A stretch of DNA of 64,000 nt from NCBI RefSeq assembly GCF_001425355.1, contig NZ_LMQN01000002.1, positions 221-64,220 of the forward strand, written 5' to 3'. Every line of letters starts with the position of its first letter. The first letter of the stretch is position 1. Source of the DNA: Chryseobacterium sp. Leaf405 (GTDB lineage Bacteria; Bacteroidota; Bacteroidia; Flavobacteriales; Weeksellaceae). Made by a program: the position numbers and the translations under genes. This document shows positions 53,505 through 61,748 of this stretch, piece after piece. Under the pieces are notes generated by a model. That model made no database searches. It saw only the letters and a program-made list of their open reading frames with translations, and was not told the origin of the DNA.

Positions 53505-54750
53505 TCAAATATATAAGCATGGAATAAATGTATTTATATATTTCCTTTATATATATAATATATCATTTGTTTTTTTACCTTCTGTTCTTAGAACGAGAGT
53601 AATTTTTGGTTTTATAGGTCTTTTCTTCTTTATCAGTCAAGATAAATTAGGATTGCCTAAATCTCTTGGTCGTATATTTCTTTTATGTATAATTTCCATA
53701 TCATTTATAATTTTAACAACAGTTATTAATAATTATTTTGATTCACGTTTTATTGGAAATACCATACAGAATATACTGTATTTATTTGGTGCATATTATT
53801 TAGTAATTCAAGCAAATATTAACAGGTTATATGCACTAAAATTAGTTATTTTATCAATCTTTTTACACAATTTTTTGGCATTATTAATGTTTTTGAATCC
53901 TAGTCTATTAGAGATTATGACATCTATACAATCAACTGGTGATAAGTTTGAGTATGCTTTGGGTAATGTAGTGAAGTTCGGGACAAGATTTATTGGAATT
54001 GGAGCAGGTACATTTTTTTCGGGAGGTATTATCTCATCTATTGGAGTGCTGCTTAGTACATATGTAATTACTACTGAAAAAAAGAGCAAGCTGCTATGGA
54101 AGATTATATATGTATTTATATCTATTACGGGTATTTATATTGCAAGAGTTGCATTTTTAGGTATATTTTTATCTCTTATTTATTTCTTAATCAATTATAT
54201 TCAAAAAAAAAACTATACCAGTTTGCCAAAAATTATTGTTTATTCTACATTTTTTGGGATTATTGTTTTTAGTTATATACTAGTTAACCTAGACAAATTA
54301 ATGACTTCAAATTCTTTTCGGCATTCTTTCGAAATATTTATAAATCTTTTTTCTTCAGGTGATTTGAAAACGGATTCTACAGAAGGAGTAAAAGCTATGT
54401 TGATATTTCCATCTAATCTAAAAAGTTTATTAATAGGTGATGGACAGTTTTATTACGATAATGGCTCTTTTTATATGCATACAGATATTGGATATTCACG
54501 ATTGGTATATTATTATGGAATCTTCGGTATACTAGTTTACTTTTCAATACATTTTTACATTTTATTTTACAATATAAAAAGATTTAATAACGATAAAGGT
54601 TTAAAACTTTTATTGTGGTCATTAACGTTTTTATTATTAATCGGAAACTTTAAAGGACTTTTGGATGTCAATTGGATAATATTTATATTTTATTGGTTAG
54701 CATTATATAAAATTAAAATAGAAAATGAGAATTTACCATATCATAAATAG
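53485..54750 (+). CDS. Wzy-type polysaccharide polymerase
   Basis: 421 residues with about ten to eleven hydrophobic helices and a longer polar loop (about 275-340: SGDLKTDSTEG, then IGDGQFYYDNGS) before the last helices, the usual layout of O-antigen/exopolysaccharide polymerases. Sequence identity in this class is always low, so the call rests on topology and cluster position. The gene contains a run of ten A residues (54203-54212), a possible slippage site. Confidence 0.82.
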   Translation: MKRLETNQIYKHGINVFIYFLYIYNISFVFLPSVLRTRVIFGFIGLFFFISQDKLGLPKSLGRIFLLCIISISFIILTTVINNYFDSRFIGNTIQNILYLFGAYYLVIQANINRLYALKLVILSIFLHNFLALLMFLNPSLLEIMTSIQSTGDKFEYALGNVVKFGTRFIGIGAGTFFSGGIISSIGVLLSTYVITTEKKSKLLWKIIYVFISITGIYIARVAFLGIFLSLIYFLINYIQKKNYTSLPKIIVYSTFFGIIVFSYILVNLDKLMTSNSFRHSFEIFINLFSSGDLKTDSTEGVKAMLIFPSNLKSLLIGDGQFYYDNGSFYMHTDIGYSRLVYYYGIFGILVYFSIHFYILFYNIKRFNNDKGLKLLLWSLTFLLLIGNFKGLLDVNWIIFIFYWLALYKIKIENENLPYHK

Positions 54751-55813
54751 TTTAAAATTTGGTGGTGCTGAGCGATTGGTTGTTGATCTATGTACTGAGT
54801 TTTCTCAAACAGATTCAGACGAAATACATTTGCTATTGTTAGATAACATTGATTCGTCCCTAAAAAAAGAAGTAGAGCATAATAAAAAAATAAAAATTGA
54901 GCAGATTCCTACAAAAAGTCTGTATGATATTCGGATACCTTTTTTTATAAGTAAAATAGTGGCTGATGCTGATATTATTCATTTGCATTTATTTCCGACT
55001 TTATATTGGGGTGTACTATACAAGATTTTATTTTTTTTCAGGAAACAGAAAGTAATATTTACTGAGCATAGTACAGAAAATAATAGAAGAACCAAATCGT
55101 ATTTAAAAAAAATAGAAAGATTTATTTATTCTAAACTAGATTATATTATTTGTATTTCAGAATCTACTAAAAATAACCTTAGCAAACATTTGGGGAATGA
55201 TTTTAAAGTAGAGATGGAGGTAATAAATAATGGAATTAATCTTAGCAAATTTTACACTGCAGAAATACATTCACGTAGTGCATATAATTTATCAGAAAAA
55301 GATTTCATCTTAATACAGATTGCCAGTTTTAGAGCTGCTAAGGATCAGTCTACTTTAATAAGATCTTTAGCGCTATTACCGCCAAATATAAAAGCTATAT
55401 TTGTGGGAGATGGCCCCGAATTGGAGAAATGCAAAAAGATGGCAAAAGAAAATAAATTGCAGGAAAGAACCTTCTTTTTAGGTAACCAATCTAATGTAGC
55501 ACAACTTATTAAAATGAGTGATGTAGTAGTTGTGTCATCACATTACGAAGGATTCGGAATTGTTGCAGTAGAAGGAATGGCATGTCAAAAACCAGTTGTG
55601 GCATCCAATGTACCAGGATTATCAGAAGTTGTTGGAGAGTATGGAATTTTATTTGAAAAGGGAAAAGAAGAAAATCTTGCTGAAATTATTGAGAAACTAT
55701 TTAATAATGTAGATTTTTATAGGCAGACATCAGAAAGATGCTTTAAGAGATCAGCTTCTTTTTCTATTGAAAAAATCGCAAACCAATACCGCAAAATATA
55801 TAATAAATTATGA
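54725..55813 (+). CDS. Family 4 glycosyltransferase
   Basis: 362 residues with a GT-B fold. The N-terminal domain starts RIYHIINSLKFGGAERLV; the C-terminal domain has IQIASFRAAKDQSTL, AIFVGDGPELEKC, and the nucleotide-sugar-binding ExxxxxxxE motif in HYEGFGIVAVEGMA (about 271-284). It is a retaining transferase for the repeat unit. It overlaps the polymerase gene by 26 bases and the next gene by four (ATGA). Confidence 0.92.
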   Translation: MRIYHIINSLKFGGAERLVVDLCTEFSQTDSDEIHLLLLDNIDSSLKKEVEHNKKIKIEQIPTKSLYDIRIPFFISKIVADADIIHLHLFPTLYWGVLYKILFFFRKQKVIFTEHSTENNRRTKSYLKKIERFIYSKLDYIICISESTKNNLSKHLGNDFKVEMEVINNGINLSKFYTAEIHSRSAYNLSEKDFILIQIASFRAAKDQSTLIRSLALLPPNIKAIFVGDGPELEKCKKMAKENKLQERTFFLGNQSNVAQLIKMSDVVVVSSHYEGFGIVAVEGMACQKPVVASNVPGLSEVVGEYGILFEKGKEENLAEIIEKLFNNVDFYRQTSERCFKRSASFSIEKIANQYRKIYNKL

Positions 55814-56934
55814 TAAAGACAATCAAATCATTTTTTTACGTAGGGTTTTTATTTTTAGTTAATTCATCTTGTGCACAAGGTAAATTCCAATATAGAGATG
55901 TGCCCAATTCTTTTGTAAAAACAAAAGATATTTCAGCATCTGTAAATATTCTTAAGACCAAGGCTTTTAAAGTTACTGATATACTTCCCGGAAATTATAA
56001 GAAAGATGCATCTCAGGATTATACAGAATATCTACAAAAAGCAATAGATCAAAATGATGTAGTATTAATGCCTAATTTTCCTGTTTTAATAAATGATAAG
56101 GGAATAAAACTTAATAATAACTCCATTTTATTATTTGACACCAATTCCAAGTTGATGTTAAAACCAACTGATAAAGCAGGATATGCAATTATTTATATCA
56201 ACAGTAAAAAGAATGTAAGTATTTATAATCCAAAGATTGCAGGCGATAGGAATCAGCATTTAGGAACAAAAGGAGAATGGGGAATGGGAATCAGTATTAA
56301 TAATGCAGCTGATATTAAGATATATAATGCAGATATTAAAGATTGCTGGGGAGATGGAATTTATATAGGTGGAAAAAATTTTTCAAGTAATGTAGCTATA
56401 GTTGGAGGAATTATAGATAATAATAGGAGGAACGGGATTTCAATAATAAGTGGTAATAATATACTTTTACAAGATCTGGTAATTTCGAATTCTAATGGTG
56501 CTAATCCTCAAACAGGTATTGACATTGAGCCTAATATACAACAAAACCAAATTTCAAATATCGTATTGAATTCAATTGTAACATTCAATAATAAGTTAAA
56601 CGGCTTATCTTTTTATCTGGATAATTTAAAAGGAAATTTACCTAGTAAAAATGTCGAAATATCAATCGATAATTATAGGGATTTGTATTCAAAAAATGGT
56701 ATTTCATATTCTAATAGAAAATCACAGACAAAAAAAGGTTTAACAGGAAATATTACACTTAAAAATATTGAACTGAAAAATAATGATAAACCTTTTAGAT
56801 ATTTATATGATAATTCTTCTTTGGATAATATTAATTTAAAAGTGACTGACTTTGCATCTGATCACAAAGATAATGATAAAGTAGTAAGAGAATTAGAAAA
56901 TTTTTCTCTGCAAAAAATTAGATATAACAAGTAG
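55810..56934 (+). CDS. Exported right-handed beta-helix protein, probably lipidated
   Basis: 374 residues. The N-terminal hydrophobic segment ends NSSCAQG, which can be read as a lipobox or as a plain signal peptide. From about 95 to 340 the sequence forms a parallel beta-helix, with turns such as KNVSIYNPKIAGDRN, ADIKIYNADIKDCWGDGIYIGG and NILLQDLVISNSNGANPQTGIDIEP. The short Asp-rich turns resemble pectin-lyase or GH28-like folds, so it may cut or modify the polymer made by this cluster. No complete catalytic motif is certain. Confidence 0.8.
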   Translation: MIKTIKSFFYVGFLFLVNSSCAQGKFQYRDVPNSFVKTKDISASVNILKTKAFKVTDILPGNYKKDASQDYTEYLQKAIDQNDVVLMPNFPVLINDKGIKLNNNSILLFDTNSKLMLKPTDKAGYAIIYINSKKNVSIYNPKIAGDRNQHLGTKGEWGMGISINNAADIKIYNADIKDCWGDGIYIGGKNFSSNVAIVGGIIDNNRRNGISIISGNNILLQDLVISNSNGANPQTGIDIEPNIQQNQISNIVLNSIVTFNNKLNGLSFYLDNLKGNLPSKNVEISIDNYRDLYSKNGISYSNRKSQTKKGLTGNITLKNIELKNNDKPFRYLYDNSSLDNINLKVTDFASDHKDNDKVVRELENFSLQKIRYNK

Positions 56935-57430
56935 TTTTGTATGTATAATTACTAAAAAATGAAAAAAAATATTATTCATTAAAGTTATTAACTATATAGA
57001 GAGAAATGGAATGATAATTGCTATGAGTAAAGGTATATTGTTGGATAATTTATTAATTTTAAATTAATTCATAAATCTCTTAAAAATATTATAGATAATG
57101 TATTGAATACTTGTAAAGATTATCTTTGAAAATATTTAAGTATTCTCTATCCTAATAAGGCGCTTTACTATAATTGTTGAAACTAAATTACATACAAACA
57201 CTTATCGAAAAATTATTTATTCCCTAATAATTCAGGTTATATTAACTGATCATTAATTTTTGTTTAATAAACGAGTTTTTAAATAAAATTATAAAGGTAA
57301 TATTGTATTTTCATATCACCAATAAAAGAATTATTACGAATTAAATAAAAATAACTGCACACAAAAGATTTACAAGAAATTTATTAATTGGTTCTCATTT
57401 TATCGAAGTAATAAATAAATACTGACACAG
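56935..57430 (+). other. AT-rich gap inside the exopolysaccharide cluster
   Basis: 496 bp, very A/T-rich, with no open frame longer than about 20 codons, no terminator-like GC hairpin and no clear TTG/TAnnTTTG pair. It separates the operon from its last glycosyltransferase gene, which may therefore have its own promoter. Confidence 0.55.
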
Positions 57431-58606
57431 TTGAAAGCTAAATTAATACGAATTACAACAGTACCTCTTTCCTTAAAAATATTATTGAAAGGGCAGCATC
57501 GGTTTATGTCAGAGTATTTTGACGTAATAGGTGTTTCATCATCAGGAAAAGAACTGGATGACGTGAAAAATGATGAAGAGATTGATATCGTAGCCATTGA
57601 CATGTCCCGAAAAGTTACTCCGCTTAAAGATATAAAATCTTTATGGAGTACATACAAATTTTTGAAAAAAGAAAAGCCTGAGATCGTACACACACACACA
57701 CCCAAGGCAGGTATTGTAGGGATGCTGGCGGCAAAATTTGCAGGCGTTCCTCACAGGTTACACACCGTGGCCGGATTGCCATTAATGGAAGTAAGCGGTA
57801 TAAAGCGCCAAGTTTTAAATATGGTTGAAAAATTAACATATGCTTCTGCAACGCATGTATATCCAAATTCAAACGGATTATCTGATTATATCCTAAAACA
57901 TAAATATACCGATAAATACAAGCTGAAAGTAATTGGAAATGGTTCATCAAATGGTATTGATACTTCTTTTTTTTCTCCAAAACAAGTTTCCGACGCAAAG
58001 AAACAACAGTTGAAGAAAGAATTAAATATAGCAGATACAGATTTTGTCTTTGTATTTGTTGGTCGATTGGTAGGTGATAAGGGGATTAATGAATTGGTTA
58101 AAGCATTTTCTGATCTTAATAGACAAGACAACACACGCAACTTTAAATTACTACTGGTAGGTTCTCTGGAGCAGGAATTAGATCCATTGCCTGAAGACAC
58201 TTTACTTGAAATCAAAACCAATCCGGATATTATTGATGTTGGTTTTCAGAAAGATGTTCGACCTTATTTTGCAATTTCTAATGTGTTGACTTTTCCAAGT
58301 TATCGGGAAGGTTTTCCAAATGTAGTAATGCAGGCAGGAGCAATGGAATTACCAAGCATTGTCTCTGATATCAACGGATGCAACGAAATTATTGTAGAAA
58401 ACGAAAATGGTACAATCGTTCCGGCTAAAGATACAGAATATCTTAAAAAAGCAATGGAACGAATGTTATCAGATTCTGATTACTATTATAAACTAAAAAA
58501 TAATTCCCGTCCGATGATTGAGTCTCGTTATGAGCAGTCAGTAGTCTGGAACGCTCTTTTGGGTGAATATAAAAAACTAATCAAAGAGAAAAATTTTTGT
58601 GCATGA
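57431..58606 (+). CDS. Family 4 glycosyltransferase with TTG start
   Basis: 391 residues. LIRITTVPLSLKILLKGQ at the start, VHTHTPKAGIVGMLAAK in the N-terminal domain, FVFVGRLVGDKG in the C-terminal domain, and the donor-site motif SYREGFPNVVMQAGAME near 289-305 place it with PglA-like GT-B enzymes that add the second sugar to undecaprenyl-linked intermediates. TTG is the only good start after an in-frame TAA 12 nt upstream, and the homology-like sequence begins right there. Its base composition returns to the genomic level. A terminator follows. Confidence 0.9.
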   Translation: MKAKLIRITTVPLSLKILLKGQHRFMSEYFDVIGVSSSGKELDDVKNDEEIDIVAIDMSRKVTPLKDIKSLWSTYKFLKKEKPEIVHTHTPKAGIVGMLAAKFAGVPHRLHTVAGLPLMEVSGIKRQVLNMVEKLTYASATHVYPNSNGLSDYILKHKYTDKYKLKVIGNGSSNGIDTSFFSPKQVSDAKKQQLKKELNIADTDFVFVFVGRLVGDKGINELVKAFSDLNRQDNTRNFKLLLVGSLEQELDPLPEDTLLEIKTNPDIIDVGFQKDVRPYFAISNVLTFPSYREGFPNVVMQAGAMELPSIVSDINGCNEIIVENENGTIVPAKDTEYLKKAMERMLSDSDYYYKLKNNSRPMIESRYEQSVVWNALLGEYKKLIKEKNFCA

Positions 58607-58704
58607 TTTGTTTATTTCAATAATATTTTGATTTCGGTTAGTGATTGAGTATTCGAAATTTAATATATAAGGTTTGAAACTCACTTTAAGCTTTTCAAAC
58701 AATA

Positions 58705-58734
58705 AAAATATCCCGATCAAAGTCGGGATATTTT
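58705..58734 (+). terminator. Terminator closing the exopolysaccharide cluster
   Basis: AAAATATCCCGA (58705-58716) pairs perfectly with TCGGGATATTTT (58723-58734) over a 6-nt loop, with T residues following. Confidence 0.85.
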
Positions 58735-58761
58735 TATAAAGTATAATATTTCCATTCTTAT

Positions 58762-59274
58762 TTATGTTCTGTTGCTGTTATAATTTTTATTGTTTTGCTG
58801 CGAAACTCCGTGAAAATTATTGTAAGTATGATAAAGATCTTTAAAATAATAATCTGTATCACTGTATTTTTCATTTGTTACAACTTGAGAAACTGAATCT
58901 ACAGATTCGTAAGTATAGTGCTGCTTGACAACATTCTTTTTTTTCTTGCAGTAACAATATAAATGATCTTGTTTAATGTGTTCATCCAAACTCATTGTAA
59001 TGATCTCGGTATTCTCAAGCTTCGTTGCTTTTTCAAACGTGCTTTGATCTAACGTAAAAAAAGGTTCACCATGATAAAAGAAATGATCAATAATATCAGA
59101 ATGACTGTTGTATTTTTTATCCGAAGGTGTAGCAGAGTGGTAACCGTTACATTCTGTACAAAAAGCTATTTTAATTTGTATTGACATAAAATTATAATTT
59201 GGTGTACCCTCAACATATCGAAATTTGTGCCAATTATAATGGGTATGGAAGTTTACAAAATATTTTGTGTTCAT
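58762..59274 (-). CDS. Unrecognised cysteine- and histidine-rich protein
   Basis: About 170 residues from the ATG at 59274; an ATG eight codons earlier is possible. There is no signal peptide. It has a CTECNG knuckle near residue 40 and a second CYC cluster near residue 106, which with the many histidines could bind zinc. The C-terminus is rich in Asn, Tyr and Ser (NNKNYNSN) and probably disordered. No family is recognised. It is divergent from a small secreted protein gene and converges on the exopolysaccharide cluster. Confidence 0.6.
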   Translation of the reverse strand: MNTKYFVNFHTHYNWHKFRYVEGTPNYNFMSIQIKIAFCTECNGYHSATPSDKKYNSHSDIIDHFFYHGEPFFTLDQSTFEKATKLENTEIITMSLDEHIKQDHLYCYCKKKKNVVKQHYTYESVDSVSQVVTNEKYSDTDYYFKDLYHTYNNFHGVSQQNNKNYNSNRT

Positions 59275-59356
59275 TATTAACATTGATGTTTTATCCAATT
59301 GGTTAATTTTTAATACCTTTAAACTCGCAATCGTAAAAGTTTTAAAATTATTATTT

Positions 59357-59899
59357 ATGAAGATGAAACCATTAACCCTGATCGTAGCATTAATTTTTCA
59401 ACTTATCAGTCTGAATGTATTTTCGCAGAAACATTCTCATTTAAATTCTTTACTGAATAAAAATTCAGAATTTATTTTTCCGCAAACGCCGGATAAGATT
59501 TCGAAAGTTTTACGTGCAAAAGCTGTTTTTTATGAAGATGCTAATGATGAGAAATATGCTAAATGGCTTACTAAATCTGGATTAGAGCTGTATTGCAGTA
59601 TCGGGAAAAATAATGTGATCAGTGAAATGTTTTTTGATATTCCCGACGATAAGTTTGTGATTGCAGAAGGCTTGCCTTTCGGTTTGGCAATAAACAAAAC
59701 AACGCTGCAGGAAAGTAAAGTTAAATTCAGTAAATATGGAGCCAAAGTCGAAAAGTTGAATGATGACAGTATGTATTCAGGAGGTTCAAAGTTAATATTC
59801 AAAAAAGGCGAACATTATTCTACATTGCTTTTTGACAACAAAAATATCTTAAAATCGTTAGGAATTACAAAAGAACTCATTGATCCTGCTGCCAATTAG
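59357..59899 (+). CDS. Secreted protein of unknown function
   Basis: 180 residues from the ATG at 59357, chosen because the signal peptide (LTLIVALIFQLISLNVFSQ) then starts properly; upstream in-frame codons overlap the divergent gene. The mature part is a mixed alpha/beta domain without cysteine motifs (AKWLTKSGLELYCSIGKNNVISEMFFDIPDD, then GGSKLIFKKGEHYSTLLF). Similar domains of unknown role are common in this group. It is a single gene followed by the palindromic element. Confidence 0.65.
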   Translation: MKMKPLTLIVALIFQLISLNVFSQKHSHLNSLLNKNSEFIFPQTPDKISKVLRAKAVFYEDANDEKYAKWLTKSGLELYCSIGKNNVISEMFFDIPDDKFVIAEGLPFGLAINKTTLQESKVKFSKYGAKVEKLNDDSMYSGGSKLIFKKGEHYSTLLFDNKNILKSLGITKELIDPAAN

Positions 59900-60368
59900 T
59901 AGATAGTTCTTTACATTCAATTTCTCGTTTCCAAATTTTACATTAGAAAACCCGTTGTGCATTTTGATGTATTTTCGTCACTTCGAGTGAAATTCTGAAA
60001 GAATTTTGTATCGAGAAGTTTGTAATTTTGAAGGCAGATCTATTCTCGATACATTTTTTCTCCACTTCATTACGAAAAAACACTCGAATTGACGTATCTA
60101 ACATTTTCAAAATGCACAACGCATATTAGAAATATTTAGTGTAATCCATCATCTTACCTTTACTCAAACTTTTCCTAATCGCATATTCTGTTTATATTGA
60201 GTAAATTATGCAACATGAAAGAGCAGGATGCTGTAAGTTCTTAAAATTTCTATTTTTATAAAAATGAAATGAAAGATAATTTTCTTCAATAAAGAAAATT
60301 ACTGTTGCTGATTTTAGATTTTATAATTTAATCATAAAAATCGGCTCATTGAGCATTAAAATTAAATT
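59900..60368. other. Intergenic region with palindromic element
   Basis: 469 bp without a gene. It holds the second palindromic element nested in longer arms (59954-60120). Downstream is a perfect 9-bp A/T hairpin (AATTTTCTT at 60278-60286 with AAGAAAATT at 60292-60300) in what is probably the leader of the GH28 operon. Confidence 0.65.
59954..60120. repeat. Long palindromic intergenic element, copy 2, with extra outer arms
   Basis: Inner arms GTATCGAGAA (60008-60017) and TTCTCGATAC (60043-60052) are identical to copy 1. Middle arms CGTCACTTCGAGTG (59976-59989) and CACTCGAATTGACG (60081-60094) pair with one mismatch. In addition GTTGTGCATTTTGA (59954-59967) and TCAAAATGCACAAC (60107-60120) pair perfectly, making three nested stems over 167 bp. 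Confidence 0.85.
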
Positions 60369-61748
60369 ATGAAACGTCAAAATAAATCCAACTTCTTATT
60401 ATCCCTGTTTGCTGTTTTCTTATTTTCATCTGCGGTAAAAAGCCAGGACAAATTCCCCGACGGAACAGCAATTCCAAAATGGTTTAAAGAAAATAAACCA
60501 ACCGACATCAACAAATTAGGCAAAAAATATATCATTACTGAAAACGGAATGAAGAATGACAGTACAGTTCTTCAGACCAAAAAGCTTCAGGAAATTATTG
60601 ATTTGGCTGCGAAAAATGGAGGCGGTGTGGTTATCGTACCAAAAGGAACTTTCCTAATCAGTTCGCTTTTCTTTAAACAGGGAACGCATTTATATTTAGA
60701 AAACGGAGCGAAATTAAAAGGAAGCGATGATATCAACGATTTTCCCGTTGTTACAACCAGAATGGAAGGCCAGACTGTAAAATATTTTCCAGCTTTAATT
60801 AATGCAGACGGATTGGATGGTTTCACTATTTCCGGCAAAGGCACCCTCGACGGAAATGGACTTCGATTCTGGAAATCATTTTGGAAAAGACGCGAATGGA
60901 ATCCTAAATGCACAAATATGGATGAAATGAGACCGAGAATTATCTACGTGTCAAATTCAAAAAATGTTCAGATTGAAGGAATTACAGTGAAAAATTCACC
61001 ATTCTGGAGTACGCATTATTATAAATCTCAGTTCGTAAAACTATTAAATCTGACGATTCTTGCACCGAAAGAACCTATAAAAGCACCAAGCACAGACGCT
61101 GTTGATATTGATGCATGTTCAAATTTTCTGATTAAAAATTGTTATATGTCGGTAAATGATGATGCCATCGCTTTGAAAGGTGGAAAAGGTCCAAAAGCCG
61201 ATGTTGACCCAAATAACGGTGAAAATAGAAATATCTTGATTGAAGACAATACTTTTGGGTTCTGTCATTCTGTTTTGACTTGCGGTAGCGAATCGATTCA
61301 CAATTACAATGTGCTTTTGCGTAATTCTAAAGTGAAAGACGCATCAAGATTATTACACCTAAAAATGCGTCCAGATACCCCTCAGCACTACGAATATGTA
61401 ACGGTAGAAAATATTACAGGAAACGTAAAAACCTTTATTTACGTTAAAGGTTGGAACCAGTTTTTTGATTTGAAAGGAGAAGCAAGACCGAAAAAAGGAT
61501 TAGCAAATAACATTACAGTCAAGAACATCGATTTAAGTTGTGAAACAGCATTTTCTATAGAAAAATCAGATTTATATGATTTAAGGGATTTCACGTTTGA
61601 AAATTTTAAAATCAAAGCCTTAAAACCTGAAATGGAAAATCTGAAAAACATCGAAAACTTAAAGCAAAAAAATCTTAAAGTAGAGCAAGTTGCTTCTCTA
61701 AGTCAATCTTACGACAAAAAAGATGATTCTGATATTTCTGCTAAATGA
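60369..61748 (+). CDS. Secreted GH28-family glycoside hydrolase (polygalacturonase-like)
   Basis: 459 residues with a signal peptide ending AVKSQ. The right-handed beta-helix carries the GH28 landmarks: STDAVDIDAC (about 241-250) in place of NTDG, NDDAIALKGG (about 262-271) with the paired catalytic aspartates, CGSES (about 304) in the GHG position as in exo-acting bacterial members, and LKMRPD in the RIK position. The segment VVIVPKGTFLISSLFFK is the typical N-terminal entry. It likely cleaves galacturonan or rhamnogalacturonan. Its stop overlaps the GH2 start (ATGA). Confidence 0.9.
   Translation: MKRQNKSNFLLSLFAVFLFSSAVKSQDKFPDGTAIPKWFKENKPTDINKLGKKYIITENGMKNDSTVLQTKKLQEIIDLAAKNGGGVVIVPKGTFLISSLFFKQGTHLYLENGAKLKGSDDINDFPVVTTRMEGQTVKYFPALINADGLDGFTISGKGTLDGNGLRFWKSFWKRREWNPKCTNMDEMRPRIIYVSNSKNVQIEGITVKNSPFWSTHYYKSQFVKLLNLTILAPKEPIKAPSTDAVDIDACSNFLIKNCYMSVNDDAIALKGGKGPKADVDPNNGENRNILIEDNTFGFCHSVLTCGSESIHNYNVLLRNSKVKDASRLLHLKMRPDTPQHYEYVTVENITGNVKTFIYVKGWNQFFDLKGEARPKKGLANNITVKNIDLSCETAFSIEKSDLYDLRDFTFENFKIKALKPEMENLKNIENLKQKNLKVEQVASLSQSYDKKDDSDISAK

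Noticed and set aside
57686..57702. CA dinucleotide run in the last glycosyltransferase gene as a phase-variation tract
   Set aside because: It encodes the conserved HTHTP motif of family 4 transferases, so the repeat is explained by protein constraint.
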